DNA of 64,000 nucleotides from Fratercula arctica. Taxonomy: Eukaryota; Chordata; Aves; Charadriiformes; Alcidae. How positions within the stretch are numbered: position 1 is the stretch's first letter; every line of letters starts with the position of its first letter. The DNA is taken from the NCBI GenBank assembly GCA_947846985.1, contig CANTUZ010000004.1, positions 186,001 through 250,000 of the forward strand. Direction: 5' to 3'. Position numbers and translations under genes: made by a program. A model generated the notes under the pieces. That model was not told the DNA's origin and searched no databases. It saw nothing but the letters and a program-made list of their open reading frames with translations. Below, in pieces: positions 51,667 through 62,600 of this stretch.

Positions 51667-51682
51667 CCCCCCCCCCCCCCCC
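51667..51682. repeat. C16 homopolymer, followed by G6
   Basis: Sixteen C immediately followed by six G, at the upstream edge of the CFAP299 CpG island. A hairpin or slipped structure is possible. Confidence 0.9.
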
Positions 51683-52120
51683 GGGGGGCCGTGGGGCGAA
51701 GCTGCGCCAGGGCTCGGTGGGTAGCGGGGGACGGCGGGGCGCAGGCTGGGGACCCCGAGCCATGGCACACCGTGGTCCGGCGGCACAGGACCCCGGCGAG
51801 TGTTCCCGGGGGTCTAGAAAGAGATGAACCTCTGCGGGGGAGAAAAACGCCATGTGACAGGGAGGGGGGGAACGTGGGGGCCTTCTTCGTGTCAGAAATT
51901 TAACAAATCCACCCAAGAACCCAGACCCAGGGCACGGCCGGCGGCCCAGCACGCTCCCCTGCGCTCCCCGCAGCCCCTTCCCCATCTCCATGCGGATTTG
52001 TGCCTCCTTCCAAGGCGGCAGTTGCCTGGGAAGGAATTTGGGAATCCCCTTCGTTTGTTTCGTTTCCAGCTCTTTCTCCCCAGCACCACAGTGGTAAGTC
52101 AGAGAGAGTAGACGAGAAAG

Positions 52121-52140
52121 AAAAAAAAAAAAAAAAAAAA
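52121..52140. repeat. A20 homopolymer
   Basis: Twenty A in the FGF5-CFAP299 intergenic region, preceded by a purine-rich GAGAGAGTA segment. Confidence 0.9.
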
Positions 52141-52479
52141 CCCACAAACCAAAAAAACAACACACTGTGCCAACCCCCAACTTCTCAAACTATGTGGGGT
52201 TTCAGCCAGTGTTTTCCTCACGGGGTGATAAGTTCAGTTTGGAGTTACTCGCTTGGGGGGGATATGCCACCAGTGCAGTCCGTGGTGGCCACCAGCCCGG
52301 CCTGCCCGGCCAGCGCATGGCGAAGGGATGGGGTGGTACACCAGCTTTGCAGGGCAAAAAGGGAGCTGGGGGCTCCCCAGAGGCTTCGTGTTTGTTCCAA
52401 CACTTGCCAACGTCATGCCCTGAGCGGAGCTGCCAGAGGCGCGACGTCTCTCCCAGTGTGGGACTTTGCCTAGTCAACA

Positions 52480-52700
52480 TCTGAGACTTTTTATATCTGC
52501 AAAGCCTGCATGAAAAGATGACTCAGAAAGTAAATGGGAGAGAGAAAAAGGGCGAATTTTACGTATTCATCCACATTGTGCAATTGTGCCATTTTTAGCC
52601 TTGCTGACAAAGAGCTGGGAGGCATCATGCTGGGGGCCGAGGACAATTAACTTCATACATCCCTGTTATCTTCCTGGCTGCCTGGATGCCACCCATCCCA
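52480..52700. promoter_or_regulatory. Candidate enhancer block
   Basis: An AT-richer island in GC-rich DNA with a TGACTCA AP-1 site at 52519-52525, a CAATTAAC homeodomain-type word and a TTATCTTCC GATA/ETS-type word. No repeat is recognisable. Conservation could not be tested. Confidence 0.3.
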
Positions 52701-54429
52701 GGCTCATACCAGCCTTCTTCATAACTAAAATTGCCTGAGCGGCCGCTGGTCACCCACCAAAGGCCACCCAGCCGCCGATGCACAGCTCTCCTCCCTGCGT
52801 GCTTCTAGCAGCCAGACCCCCCCCACCGTCCCCACACACAGACCCCCTTCCCCAGTGAGCCCTGCTGCCCTCAGCACCCCAAAAAGAGGGGAAGGAAAGC
52901 CCCCCCAGCCCTTGATTTTCCCAGAAGGTTTTTCCTCCATGTGCAACAAGATTTAAAGGCAATATAAAGAGCTTTTATGTAAAATAAGTACAAAAATCTG
53001 CTTAGGAGTCCAGCAATTAACGGTGTCCAAGGCAAGACGATAAATCCACTCGGATGAAACAGGAGCAGCTGACAGGATAGTTTATGTCTGAGTCGGAGTT
53101 GCAAAGCCAGAGCCTTGCTTCTTTTCCTGGGCTGTCACAGCAATTTCCCCTCCCTCACGTCACCCCACCGAGTGCACTCTCGCTCCCGTTGCTTCCGCAG
53201 GAGCAAAACTCCCACCAGCGTGGAAGGGTAAGTGCTGCCAACGAGCAGGAAAGGGGGAAGAGAAGCGGTTTGGTCTGGCGTCCTTGCTCCCCGTAAATCC
53301 CCCCCCGCGGAAGGCCAGGAGGCTCCCCCTTGCCTTGGGAGCGGGACCGCGGGAGGCTCCGGGCTGCTGGTCCTGCTCAGGGCGGCTGGCGCAACGTTGC
53401 CTCCGCTCCGCTGGCAAAACGGTTGCCAGAAAGCTTTAAAGGGCATCAACAGCTGTAAATAAAAGTTAGCCGAACACATTTTGAAATGCAAGAAACATAA
53501 CACTCTGAAAAAGTTATCCTTATTTCTTAAAAGTCTCTCCAGTTGTCTGCAGGATATTTTTAAATTTAACAGAGATATTTACCCATTTTTTTAACATGCC
53601 TTCAGTCTCCTGATCAGCAAACCTCTTTGATTTCCCTGCAGAAGAGTGGCCAGAGGGGAACAGGAAGGTTCATCAGCCCACACCACTGACATGGACTTGC
53701 GCTGGGCTCCCGGCTGAGCTCGCTAGCAGGATGCTCTCTGCCGTGGCACCGACCTCCTTATTGCCACGGCGTAACTATGTTTTAATCATTACTGCAATAC
53801 TGCAGCCCCCGCCTCCCCCCGCAGCTTCCCGTGTGCTGTGGGGCTGCTCCTGGCTGCTGGAAAACCCACCTGAAACCTCAGTGTTTCAGCAGCCACCCCT
53901 GACGCGCAGAAATGGGGTGCGACGGGGGGAGCGCGGGTTTGACCGCAGCCCGGAGGCACCCAGGCTGATTCCTCAGCCACGTTTCACCCCACAGCCCTGA
54001 AACACAATAAACGCTCCTCTGCTCTTCTCCCCAGCGGGAACAGCGAGGGGCGCAGGGGGAAACATGGTTCAGCTGGAACCACAAGCAGGAGGTGACGGGG
54101 TGCTCAGCCCCTGCAGATTGAGAGGACCCTCCTTCCTGGGCTGACCCCCCAGGGTGACAGCAGCCCCGGCAGTCGCCATGGCAAACATGGGATGCTGCCA
54201 TCGCAGCTCAGTCCGGGACCAGTTTTTGCCCATGAACGCACAGACCAAACCATTGTTTTGTCGTACAGGCTAGTGATCAACAAGAATTTTCCTTAAAATA
54301 AGATTAAAAAACCCTTTTCCCTCTGAAGGAAAGCAGTGGCAGCATGGGGCCGGTACATTGGCTCCTCTCGTACCTGCCCAGGGAGCTGCAGGCGCCCACC
54401 CTGGGCTGGGGCTGAGGACGGCACTCTCC

Positions 54430-54570
54430 TATGCGTCTCCTGCACATCTTTGCATTCAATTAACTCATTGTGGTGGGCCCATGCTTCTCTGAGCATTAAT
54501 TACACCTAATTGTGCCTGGCTGCTGAACTGCAGATAAGCAGCATTATTTGAATTTTGTAAATTCGTTGTC
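54430..54570. promoter_or_regulatory. Candidate homeodomain-rich enhancer block
   Basis: Clustered homeodomain core words: CAATTA at 54458-54463, TTAATTA at 54496-54502 and TAATTG at 54507-54512. An octamer-like CTTTGCAT sits at 54448-54455, with AT-rich sequence after it. The density of such words is out of line with the flanking GC-rich DNA. Confidence 0.35.
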
Positions 54571-55364
54571 GGGCTGTCCGTGGAGCACAGCCTGTCCGTC
54601 TTCAGGCTGCAGTCCCCTGCTGCGACTCAGGACCAAAAGCTGCCCCAGAGGAGCCCTCGGGAGGCTTGTCTCGCCGCACAAGATAGGGACATATGAAGGA
54701 GGCACCTAGGCTGATTTTTGCGGTGCTCCACCCTGCTGCCGGGACCACGCCAGCCAAACCCTCTACAGAAACATGCAGAGCAGCTCATTTAAGCAACAAT
54801 TATTTTACTCCTCCAGCAGAAGAAAAGAAAAAAAATGCACGGACAGCAGACAGGCAAGAGATTACACAAACAGGTTATAAAATGAAGCATGATTATATTT
54901 TATTCCGGCATCCCCATCCATCCCCATGGTGGGGTGCACGCCCTTGTGCCAAAGCGTTTGCTGCCGCGTGGAGCAGCTGCGGCCAAGCCAGGGGCTGCCC
55001 AGGAGGACAACGAGCAAAGAACCACCATTTCAACCGAAATAACCACGTGTAACATGCTCAGATCTGCAGAAAAGGCTGGGCAGTGCCACCTGCCCTGGTT
55101 ATTGCTGCTGGGCACTGGCAGGGCTGGGGGGGTAGGGGTTTGCTAACACGAGCCCACCTGAGCTAATATTAAGGCTTAACCGGTGAGGTTCAATGCGACC
55201 GTTTTCTGTATGTACGTAACACAGCTAAGTGCTGATTAAAAACTCCATACGCGCAATTACTCCACAGGTAACACCACACGGGAGAAACACCTCGACCGTC
55301 AGGGCCATTAGGGCAGCCCGGATGGGAAAAAACACTTCCAAAGGTACGAGTAGCTGTAACAGCG

Positions 55365-55370
55365 TTTATT
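55365..55370 (-). terminator. FGF5: Candidate FGF5 polyadenylation signal AATAAA
   Basis: First canonical AATAAA on the minus strand after the FGF5 stop, 923 nt downstream of it. The downstream GU-rich element is weak, so this is a candidate only. Confidence 0.35.
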
Positions 55371-56218
55371 GCCACGTCGCCACGCTCGCTATGAAGTAAA
55401 ACCCTTTCCCCCGCCTCTGTAAGTGCGTTGTGAGCGATAAAATAAATCAGCAGCGCAAACTGTTGGAAGAAACCGGTGGGCAGCCGGGGGCTGAGCGCAT
55501 CCCCGTCCCCAGGGAGCAGGGCTGCGGAGGGGCCGGGGCAGAGGTATTTTAAACACAGACATGAAGCCGTAACTTTGATGGACAGGAGGAGACTGGCTCC
55601 TCCAGCTGTCCCAGGAAGAAAAGGAGAGAGCACCAGGAGCGGGGCTGCAAACAGCCGCCCTCCCCGAGCCTGCAACCCTTAAAAAAGAAAAAAAAATACA
55701 AATATATCTATTATTGCCAACAAAGACTTTTAAGACCCCTGGCACCACAGATAAGGTGGATGAATCCGGCGGGCTTGGTGGTCTCGTGGAAGGGAGGAGC
55801 TGGTTTGTGAGAGAAGGGGAAGGGGCAGACCTGGATATACGGTGTCTGAGGTATGGTCGGAAGAAAAAAAGTGCAGCAAAAAGGAGATTAAAAAAAAAAA
55901 AAAAAGAGATACAAAAAGGAAAAAAAAAAGCACTTAATAGGTTGGCTCTGAACATATCTCTTGTATGAAAATGATTGTCAGAAGAGTCACTAGTGAAGGT
56001 AAGCTAAGAAAACATGTTCTCCATAGAGGTACCTTTCTGCTTCTTTCGCCAACAGAAAATTAACCCCAGGTCCATCAAGTGTTTTCCGCTCCACAGGAAC
56101 AGTCTTTGGAAATCCCAAGTTACACCGCCCGCCTCCGAGGATGCCGTCCGCTTTGTGGGGTGAAGAGAAGACCCCGAGCCCATCACGGCCACACAGAGCC
56201 TCCCCATGTCCATCCGGT

Positions 56219-56231
56219 GGGGGGGGGGGGG
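56219..56231. repeat. G13 homopolymer in FGF5 3' UTR
   Basis: Thirteen consecutive G on the plus strand (C in the FGF5 transcript), 62 bases past the stop codon. Confidence 0.9.
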
Positions 56232-56292
56232 CATGTCACCCATGGGGTCACCCCAAAAGCTGCTCCGGCACCGGTCCCCCCGCCATGGTGTG

Positions 56293-56631
56293 CTACCCGA
56301 AGCGAAACTTCAGACGGTACTTGACGGGACTGGGGTTTTTCCGAGGCGGGGATGGGGCGACCTTTGGTTTTGGCGGCGGCTTCTTTTCGGGGAGGGTGAC
56401 GGTGAAGGCGAGCTCGGGGGGCTGGGGCTGCCGAAAGCGGGGCAGGAAGTGCGTGGAGACGTGCTGGGGGCGGGCGCGGGGGCTGCAGCCCCGCTTGGCT
56501 TTGCCCCGCTTGTTGAGCGCCACGTACCACTGCCGTCCCGAGCGCGGGCTGCGGTGCACGGCCGAGGCGTAGGTGTTGTAGCTGTTCTCCTGGAAACGCT
56601 CCCGAAAATGGCAGTCTGCCGTGAACCGGGC
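56293..56631 (-). CDS. FGF5: FGF5 coding exon 3 with stop codon
   Basis: 339 nt encode residues 133-244 and the stop at 56295-56293. The acceptor is CCCCGCAG just before 56631. It reads [20 protein letters not shown] at the start and holds the heparin-binding loop around [13 protein letters not shown]. The basic Pro/Lys-rich tail (about residues 200-244) closes with YRLKFRFG. The Cys residues CHF and GCS are those expected in the FGF5 core. Confidence 0.96.
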   Translation of the reverse strand, partial: ARFTADCHFRERFQENSYNTYASAVHRSPRSGRQWYVALNKRGKAKRGCSPRARPQHVSTHFLPRFRQPQPPELAFTVTLPEKKPPPKPKVAPSPPRKNPSPVKYRLKFRFG

Positions 56632-59600
56632 CTGCGGGGACAGAGACGGGGGGCAACGTTAGCAAAGGGCTGGGTCTACCCCTCCCCTGCCCCGCCACGC
56701 TCACTGGATTTTAACGTCTCCCCCAAACCAGCTCCGAAGGGGCGAGCAGCAACACGGGGCACCTGGGGAACCTACTCTGAGGCCACCAGGCACCCAGCGA
56801 TCTGGAAAAACCCCAAGATGAATACTTTCAATAGCCGCTTATCACCCAATTTTGGACTTTCTTGGACAAAAGGGGCTTGGTCTGCCCCATCAGCATCCTC
56901 CCCTCTCGCCCCAGCAGAACCCTTCCCTCCTGCCCTTCCCACCGACCGCAGGCAGACGCAGCTCCGCATCCCCGCCGAGCGCCCTGGGGCTGAGCCCCCG
57001 CTCCACCTCCCTTCCCACCCTCGCACCCCTCGCCTGGGCACTGAATCATCGCTTAATAATCTGCAAAGGCAATTTGCATGGAGATTTTCATTGCTTCACT
57101 GAACATGGCTTTGATTGTATTGGATTTTATTTTTTTTTTCCCCCATCTTCTGTGTCTCAAATGAACTCGGGGCATTTTGTCCCTTGATAACCTGAAATGA
57201 CTTGCAGCCCAAGAGCATCGCCTCTTACAAACAAGGTGGCCACACTGGCTCCCAAACAGCCAAGGGGAAAGGCTTCCCACTGCCTGAGAGGACAGGCTGA
57301 ACGCTGCCTGTAACAGCTCCTTCTTGTCAAGTGGGAGAAGGGGAAAAAAGAAAAAGCACACAGAAAATGCAAAATTAGAGCCATAATGCCCTGGCTATGT
57401 ACCCATGTCCCTGGGACCCCTCCAGGGACCCCTCTGAAGCCCTTCGCCAGGCTTTAATCTGGCCACGGACATGGTACCTGGTGCCCTGACAAGCAACGCC
57501 TTGAAACTATTGAGGTGAAAGGGGCGCTGAGCTCTCCAGCCTCGAAACCCCCAGCGATGGAGAACAAGACAAAACCCCCAAGCAGTGCCTTACAACCACG
57601 CAAAAGGCCAACTGGCTGGGATCCATTTTAAACCCCCAATTGAACCAGAGAAGCCAGGGAAGCACTGCAGTAGTGGCAGAGTCCCCAGCCTGTCACGCGT
57701 GCTTTCCCTCGTCGCACTTACAATTAAGCCTCCTTTTGCTCTCCGCTTGAAAGAAACGTCACCTCAGTGACTCATTCTTGCTTTCCCTGCCTGTTAACAC
57801 ACCTTCGATGCCGTATCGCCCGTGCAGAAGTATTCACCCTCCCGAGGCGAGGCTGTGCTGGCCCCTTGCTGCTTTCCGAAGCCCCAACACGGGCAGCGGC
57901 GCTCGGGCGAGACACCCCGCATCGGCCGCTGCCCGGGGGTTTTAGGACTGACTGAGGCAGCGACGCACATGCCTGAAAGGGTGCTCAGCGCTAACGGCCC
58001 CGAAACAGACCCTGCGTTTCCCAGTGGGATCTGGGTAAAGGGCAAGAACAGGCTTTTTTGGTGCAGGAGATGACGTCATCTTCCCTGGCCCGGGCATCGA
58101 GGCTGGGCACGGCTGCGGATCCGATACCCAAACCCACTCCAGCGGGCTTTGCCAGCACTAACATGACCAGGAGAAGATGCTCGTGCCCCTGCTCGTACGT
58201 ACCCCCCCACAGACAGCTGAGCTCGATGCTGCTTTGCTCATGGGAAAGCCCAATTGGCGTTTCCAACCTGGCCCAGCAATTTTAGGTCAATGCCACCCCG
58301 CAAAAGACTGCCTGGCTCCCCACCTGGAGCATCACAGGAAAAGTCCCCATTTAAAGTGTTTTGGGGGAGCTGCTCCCTAAGAGTCAGAGCAGCATCCGCT
58401 CCAGAGTGGGATTCAGGAGAGCGGGGGGTCCCCGGCCCCGGACAGGGAGGGATGCCATGGGCCGCTCCCGCCAGCAGCGCAGAGGGCAGGGACCCATGGC
58501 CAGCATCGGGGGGGAAGCCCTCGGCCCCAGACAGCCAAACCGCCCCGGGAGCCCATCAGCTGCTGCTTCGTCGTCACCCCGACAGGCAGCAATCGCACCG
58601 CCACAGACGGGAAAAAGCACTTTTCCCGGGACGGGGCAGGCGGCATGGCCATGGCGCTGGCTGGCCATCGCGTTCCCTCTGCAGCAGCTCCGGACACCAT
58701 CACTGAGAGCAATCCTGAAGTCAAATATCAAAACCCAATTCAACAGGGGTTTGTTCCAGCTTGGTCAACTCAGAACAACTCCTGAGAATGGAGAATTTCC
58801 CAAGACCCCCACGGGCAAACCTGTCCTCGGGGGTTCGTGACGGCCCCCGCCGAGACCGACACCAAACCCCCTCCTGCCCGTTCCACGCTAAAAATGTACG
58901 AACAGGGGACTGAGGATTTAACAACGAGGAAAAAGCCATCTGTGCATGCAACTGATAATTGCCGGGATTACTGTCATTTTCTGAAGCTGATGCCTCTAAA
59001 AATGAACCGCTTGGTAATTTAATTAAGTTGCCATAAAAAAAAAAAAAAGAAAAGAAAAAAAAAAAAAGGAAGGAGGGCTGCTGTAAAGCAGCGAGCTGGG
59101 ATAAAGCTGGGCCCCAAGAGCCGGTTTCGAAGGAGCCCGAATCCCGGCAGGAATGACTTTTATCTGCGGTTCAGCACAAAGTCACCAGCGTGACTCCCAT
59201 ATCAAAGCGCTGCCCTGAGTGACGGGCGCAGGACGCGCTTTGTACTGCTCAAAACTCATTAGGCCATGAAATAACTTTATCCTGCCAAGGCAGGAAAGAA
59301 CAACAGATGCCGGGTTTGCATTATCGGCATTATTTAGGCCAGCAATCTTTAGACATTTGGGTCAAGTTTCTACAAATTTGCAGCTTTCATCCGAGTGGGG
59401 CATCGTGTGTCCTCACCCCCCGCTCTGACCCGCCTAATTGAGGTCCCTCTCCGGCACTGCCCTTTGTGTGCCGACAATTAACCATACACCGATGAGGTTT
59501 GATTTAATTTCTGCCTGCGCCAGGGCATAAATCAAGGCTTCAGCTCGAATAAGGGGCCCATTGTATGCTGTGAGGGAGGGGAGGCTCTGGAGGGCCTGGG

Positions 59601-62600
59601 GATCACGCTGCTCCTGCTCCCCTCTCCTCTCCTCCCTTCACCTTCCCACCGGCCTCCTCCTGCCCCATCTCCATCCCTCCTGATTTCCTCCACGCAGCCA
59701 TTACCCCTTGCCCCTGGACGCCCTTCCCACTCCTACTTAGTTTCCCAAAATAAGCAACCACGTGCTCAGCCTTTAAGCATCATTAGGCTTCAGGGGCAAC
59801 ACTCCAGTAAGAGTCAAGGGACAGAGAGGCCAGTTCATCAATCTCACCGGGAGGCCATCTGCGGGCACGGGCAGTGTAAGCACACCAGTGACATCCACCT
59901 CGTGAGCGGGAGGTTTGGCTCACACCGCGGGGCAGGCAGTCGGCTTTTCCCTCTTCCCGGCTATCAGCCCTGAGCAGCCTCCCCAGGAACCACCTCAGGT
60001 GACAGGTTGTCCCAGATGCTGCTTTAAAATGCCCTTCTTTGGGCTTTGCGTTTATACACAGCCCTAAAACACGATCACTTTCAGCTAAGCACAGTGGTTA
60101 CTTCCATTTGTTTAAAGGACCTCTAGAACTAACAGGAAAAAAAGAGGCAGCAGCATCTTGAAGTTGGGGGAAAAAAAAAAAAGTGGAATCAACTTATAAG
60201 ATTCATTCCACGCAAAAACCCTGGGAGAAGCCCAATGAGACCTGCAGAAAATGCCAACATTTAGGAAAACAAGAGTTACTGTGATTTTTCCTCTCTAGTG
60301 GCACCGCGGCCACAGGGGCTGGACCTCGCCTGCCCGATGCCCTGACCCAGGCTCTTGCCACGGGACTCCCCCCAGCCACAACGGGGGGGGGCTACCGGCC
60401 CCACGTGTGCCATCCCCCCAGCAGACGTTTGGCTACAACCGTCTGCGCGATCTGCTGCAGAAGTTGCTAAAAATAAACCGCCAATGCTCACAGAACGAGT
60501 CCTTTTGATGCAAACACCCAACTGCAAAGGGGGGGGGGGGGAACAAGAAAAAAGAAAAGAAAAAAAGAAAAGGCACTTTTCTTGGCTAAAGGCAGTCAGC
60601 AGGGATGTAGGCTGCGGGGGGCTGGCTCCACCTGTCCCCTATCCGTCTGCGCGGTGACGATGCCACCCAGCGTGGGGCCGAAGGGGCTCGGCACAGCGGG
60701 GCCCTGCCCAGGAGCATCGCTGCCGCATAAAGGTGTCACAAGGCCTTTAACAAACAATACATACTGATAAGCAGGGGGGAAAGGGTTACTTACACTTGCA
60801 TGGAGTTTTCCTTTTTTTGACATCGCTAAAAATTTGTTGCTGAAAACTCCTCGTATTCCTACAATCCCCTGAGACACAGCAAATATTTCCAAAATACCTA
60901 GGATGACAGAAATCCCAAAATAAATCACAGTTCTTTTCACATCTGTGTGACAAAGAAATAAAAAAAAAAAACCACTAACAAAAAAATCAGTCCCATAGGT
61001 TTGCATTCCTCTCCACAACCCTGCTCCTCGGCTACCTAGCTCCACGCAGCATTCCTGCTCCGTCCCTCCGCCCCACACAGGGACCTGCATCGACTCCGGG
61101 ATGGCAACAGGGTGGTAGGGTGGGGGTTTTGTTTCCAAAAGCTGCATTTCAGAGGACAATTTCTGAAACTGCTGTGACTGAGCAAGCTCACCCCCGGGAC
61201 ATCCCTCCCGAGGGTGGGAAAAGCCCCTGGTGCCTACAACCTGCTTGCTGAGATCAGCCTTGCTGTCCTCCTCCCGTACATGCCGGACTCCGGAAATAAA
61301 GGCATCACACACACCATTTGGGGCTAGAAGGACCTATAACGGTTTCTTAGGCCCCTCCTCGCAGCAGGATTCGGGGAGCGGGGCGCTACACAGCGCAGCC
61401 ACGAGAAAATAAGCCTTTTTCTCCTCAAATGGGTATTTTCTGAGCAGGATTGTGCCTTGACCCCAACCACCGAGTATCATACAGCAACAGCACCGACACG
61501 TTTTGCTTCCCCACAGAGCGCGGTGTCCCCTCGGGCCAGGGGAAGGGTGGCAGCAGGGGTCAGGTGTCCCCCCAACACCCCCCGCCAGCTGAGGGGAGCA
61601 CCACGTCCCCAACATTGCCTTCCACCTTGGGAAAAAAGCATCGCTACCCCCAGCTGCGGCCCTGGGGTGGCCCCGGGGGGGGGTTCGGTGGCCCCGGTCC
61701 CAGAAGAGGGAGTCCGTGAGAGCATCTCGCCCAGCCCCAGCCAAGGGACACGTGGATTAACGTGCCAAGAGCAAACATGAAGCCGCTGTTAAATCCCCGA
61801 GGCCGGGGGATCGGATCACCACTTCCCATGTTTATTTTAAGGAGGAAGCGCAGCTCCCGGAGGCGCCTGGGTCCCAGCACTGAGTGCTTGGGGGACACTT
61901 TGGGGGACTGGTGGTCCGCCCCTCTCACCCCACATGCCCCAGGCTCCCAGGGGGCACAGGGCTGCGCAGCCCCACTGAAGAAGGCACGTACCCTCTCCAG
62001 CACACTCCCTGTCCTCCGGCGCTCCCCAAAACTCGCCGTCCGTGCTGCCTGGGAGACATACTCCCCGGTACTGGGGTGCCCTGTGTCAAACCCAGTTTCC
62101 CAAGGGACAAAGCCAGGGTTTCCCTGCCAAAAGGTGACATCTTCCCCATAGGGGATGGCTCCTCAGGAATCCCACTACCATGTGCCCCTGGCTGGGTCTG
62201 GCGCCGCTCCGAAGTGCGGAGTTGGTGCCACTATCACCTTTCCGGGGAGAAAACGTCAGATAAAAGAGGAAGGAACTTCACATAATCCAGGTCCCTGTGA
62301 GTCAGCTGTGGCATCAAAGGGACACGCGTCTCACTGGGGAGAGCCCCTCTGCCGTGCCGCTGCGAGACAAGGTCCAGGGGGGCACGGTGCAGGCAGCCCG
62401 TCCAAACTCACCTCTCACAGAACAGCCCCTGTGTGGATACCCCGTTTTACCACCCATCCCTTTGCATCCTGGCCACGCACCCGCAGTGCTCCTCAAAACC
62501 CCAAGCAGGGCGTCTGGCCCCCCAGCACCCCTGCCCGCCGGCTGCCCTCCTCTGCGGGGCCACGGCACAGACCCGGGCCTGAATTATTCGGCCCAGGCCA

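Larger units (their letters stand above)
50600..51850. promoter_or_regulatory. CFAP299: CpG island and probable CFAP299 promoter
   Basis: A very CpG-dense segment surrounds CFAP299 exon 1. Upstream of the ATG it contains an inverted CCAAT box at 51306-51310, a G14 run at 51327-51340 and a GTTGCC half-site at 51479-51484 that resembles half of an RFX X-box. No TATA box is visible, as is usual for ciliary genes. The long open frames here on both strands are a by-product of GC content. Confidence 0.7.
51222..55344. other. FGF5-CFAP299 intergenic region (no gene seen)
   Basis: Contains the upstream part of the CFAP299 CpG island and then alternates GC-rich blocks with AT-rich blocks at 52480-52700, 52940-53090, 53500-53640 and 54430-54570. 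The AT-rich blocks carry homeodomain, AP-1 and octamer-like words. Open frames in the GC-rich blocks have no recognisable product. Confidence 0.7.
55345..56292 (-). other. FGF5: Putative FGF5 3' UTR
   Basis: Sequence directly downstream of the FGF5 stop. The first minus-strand AATAAA is at 55370-55365, which would give a UTR of about 930 nt. Within it are a C13 run (read on the minus strand) and T-rich tracts. The true 3' end may lie further left, for example using a second AATAAA at 54903-54898. This is inference from position only. Confidence 0.4.
56632..60793 (-). other. FGF5: FGF5 intron 2 (4162 nt)
   Basis: GT-AG intron between coding exons 2 and 3, phase 0. It holds a perfect octamer site, an AP-1 site, a full CRE palindrome and an approximately 400-base AT/GC-mixed block at 59150-59570 that looks like an enhancer. 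It also has A-rich, pyrimidine-rich and G13 low-complexity tracts. No transposable element was recognised. Confidence 0.85.

Noticed and set aside
56206..57102. 298-codon plus-strand open frame opposite FGF5 exon 3
   Set aside because: It is the GC-rich antisense shadow of FGF5 exon 3 and intron 2, with no protein-family resemblance.
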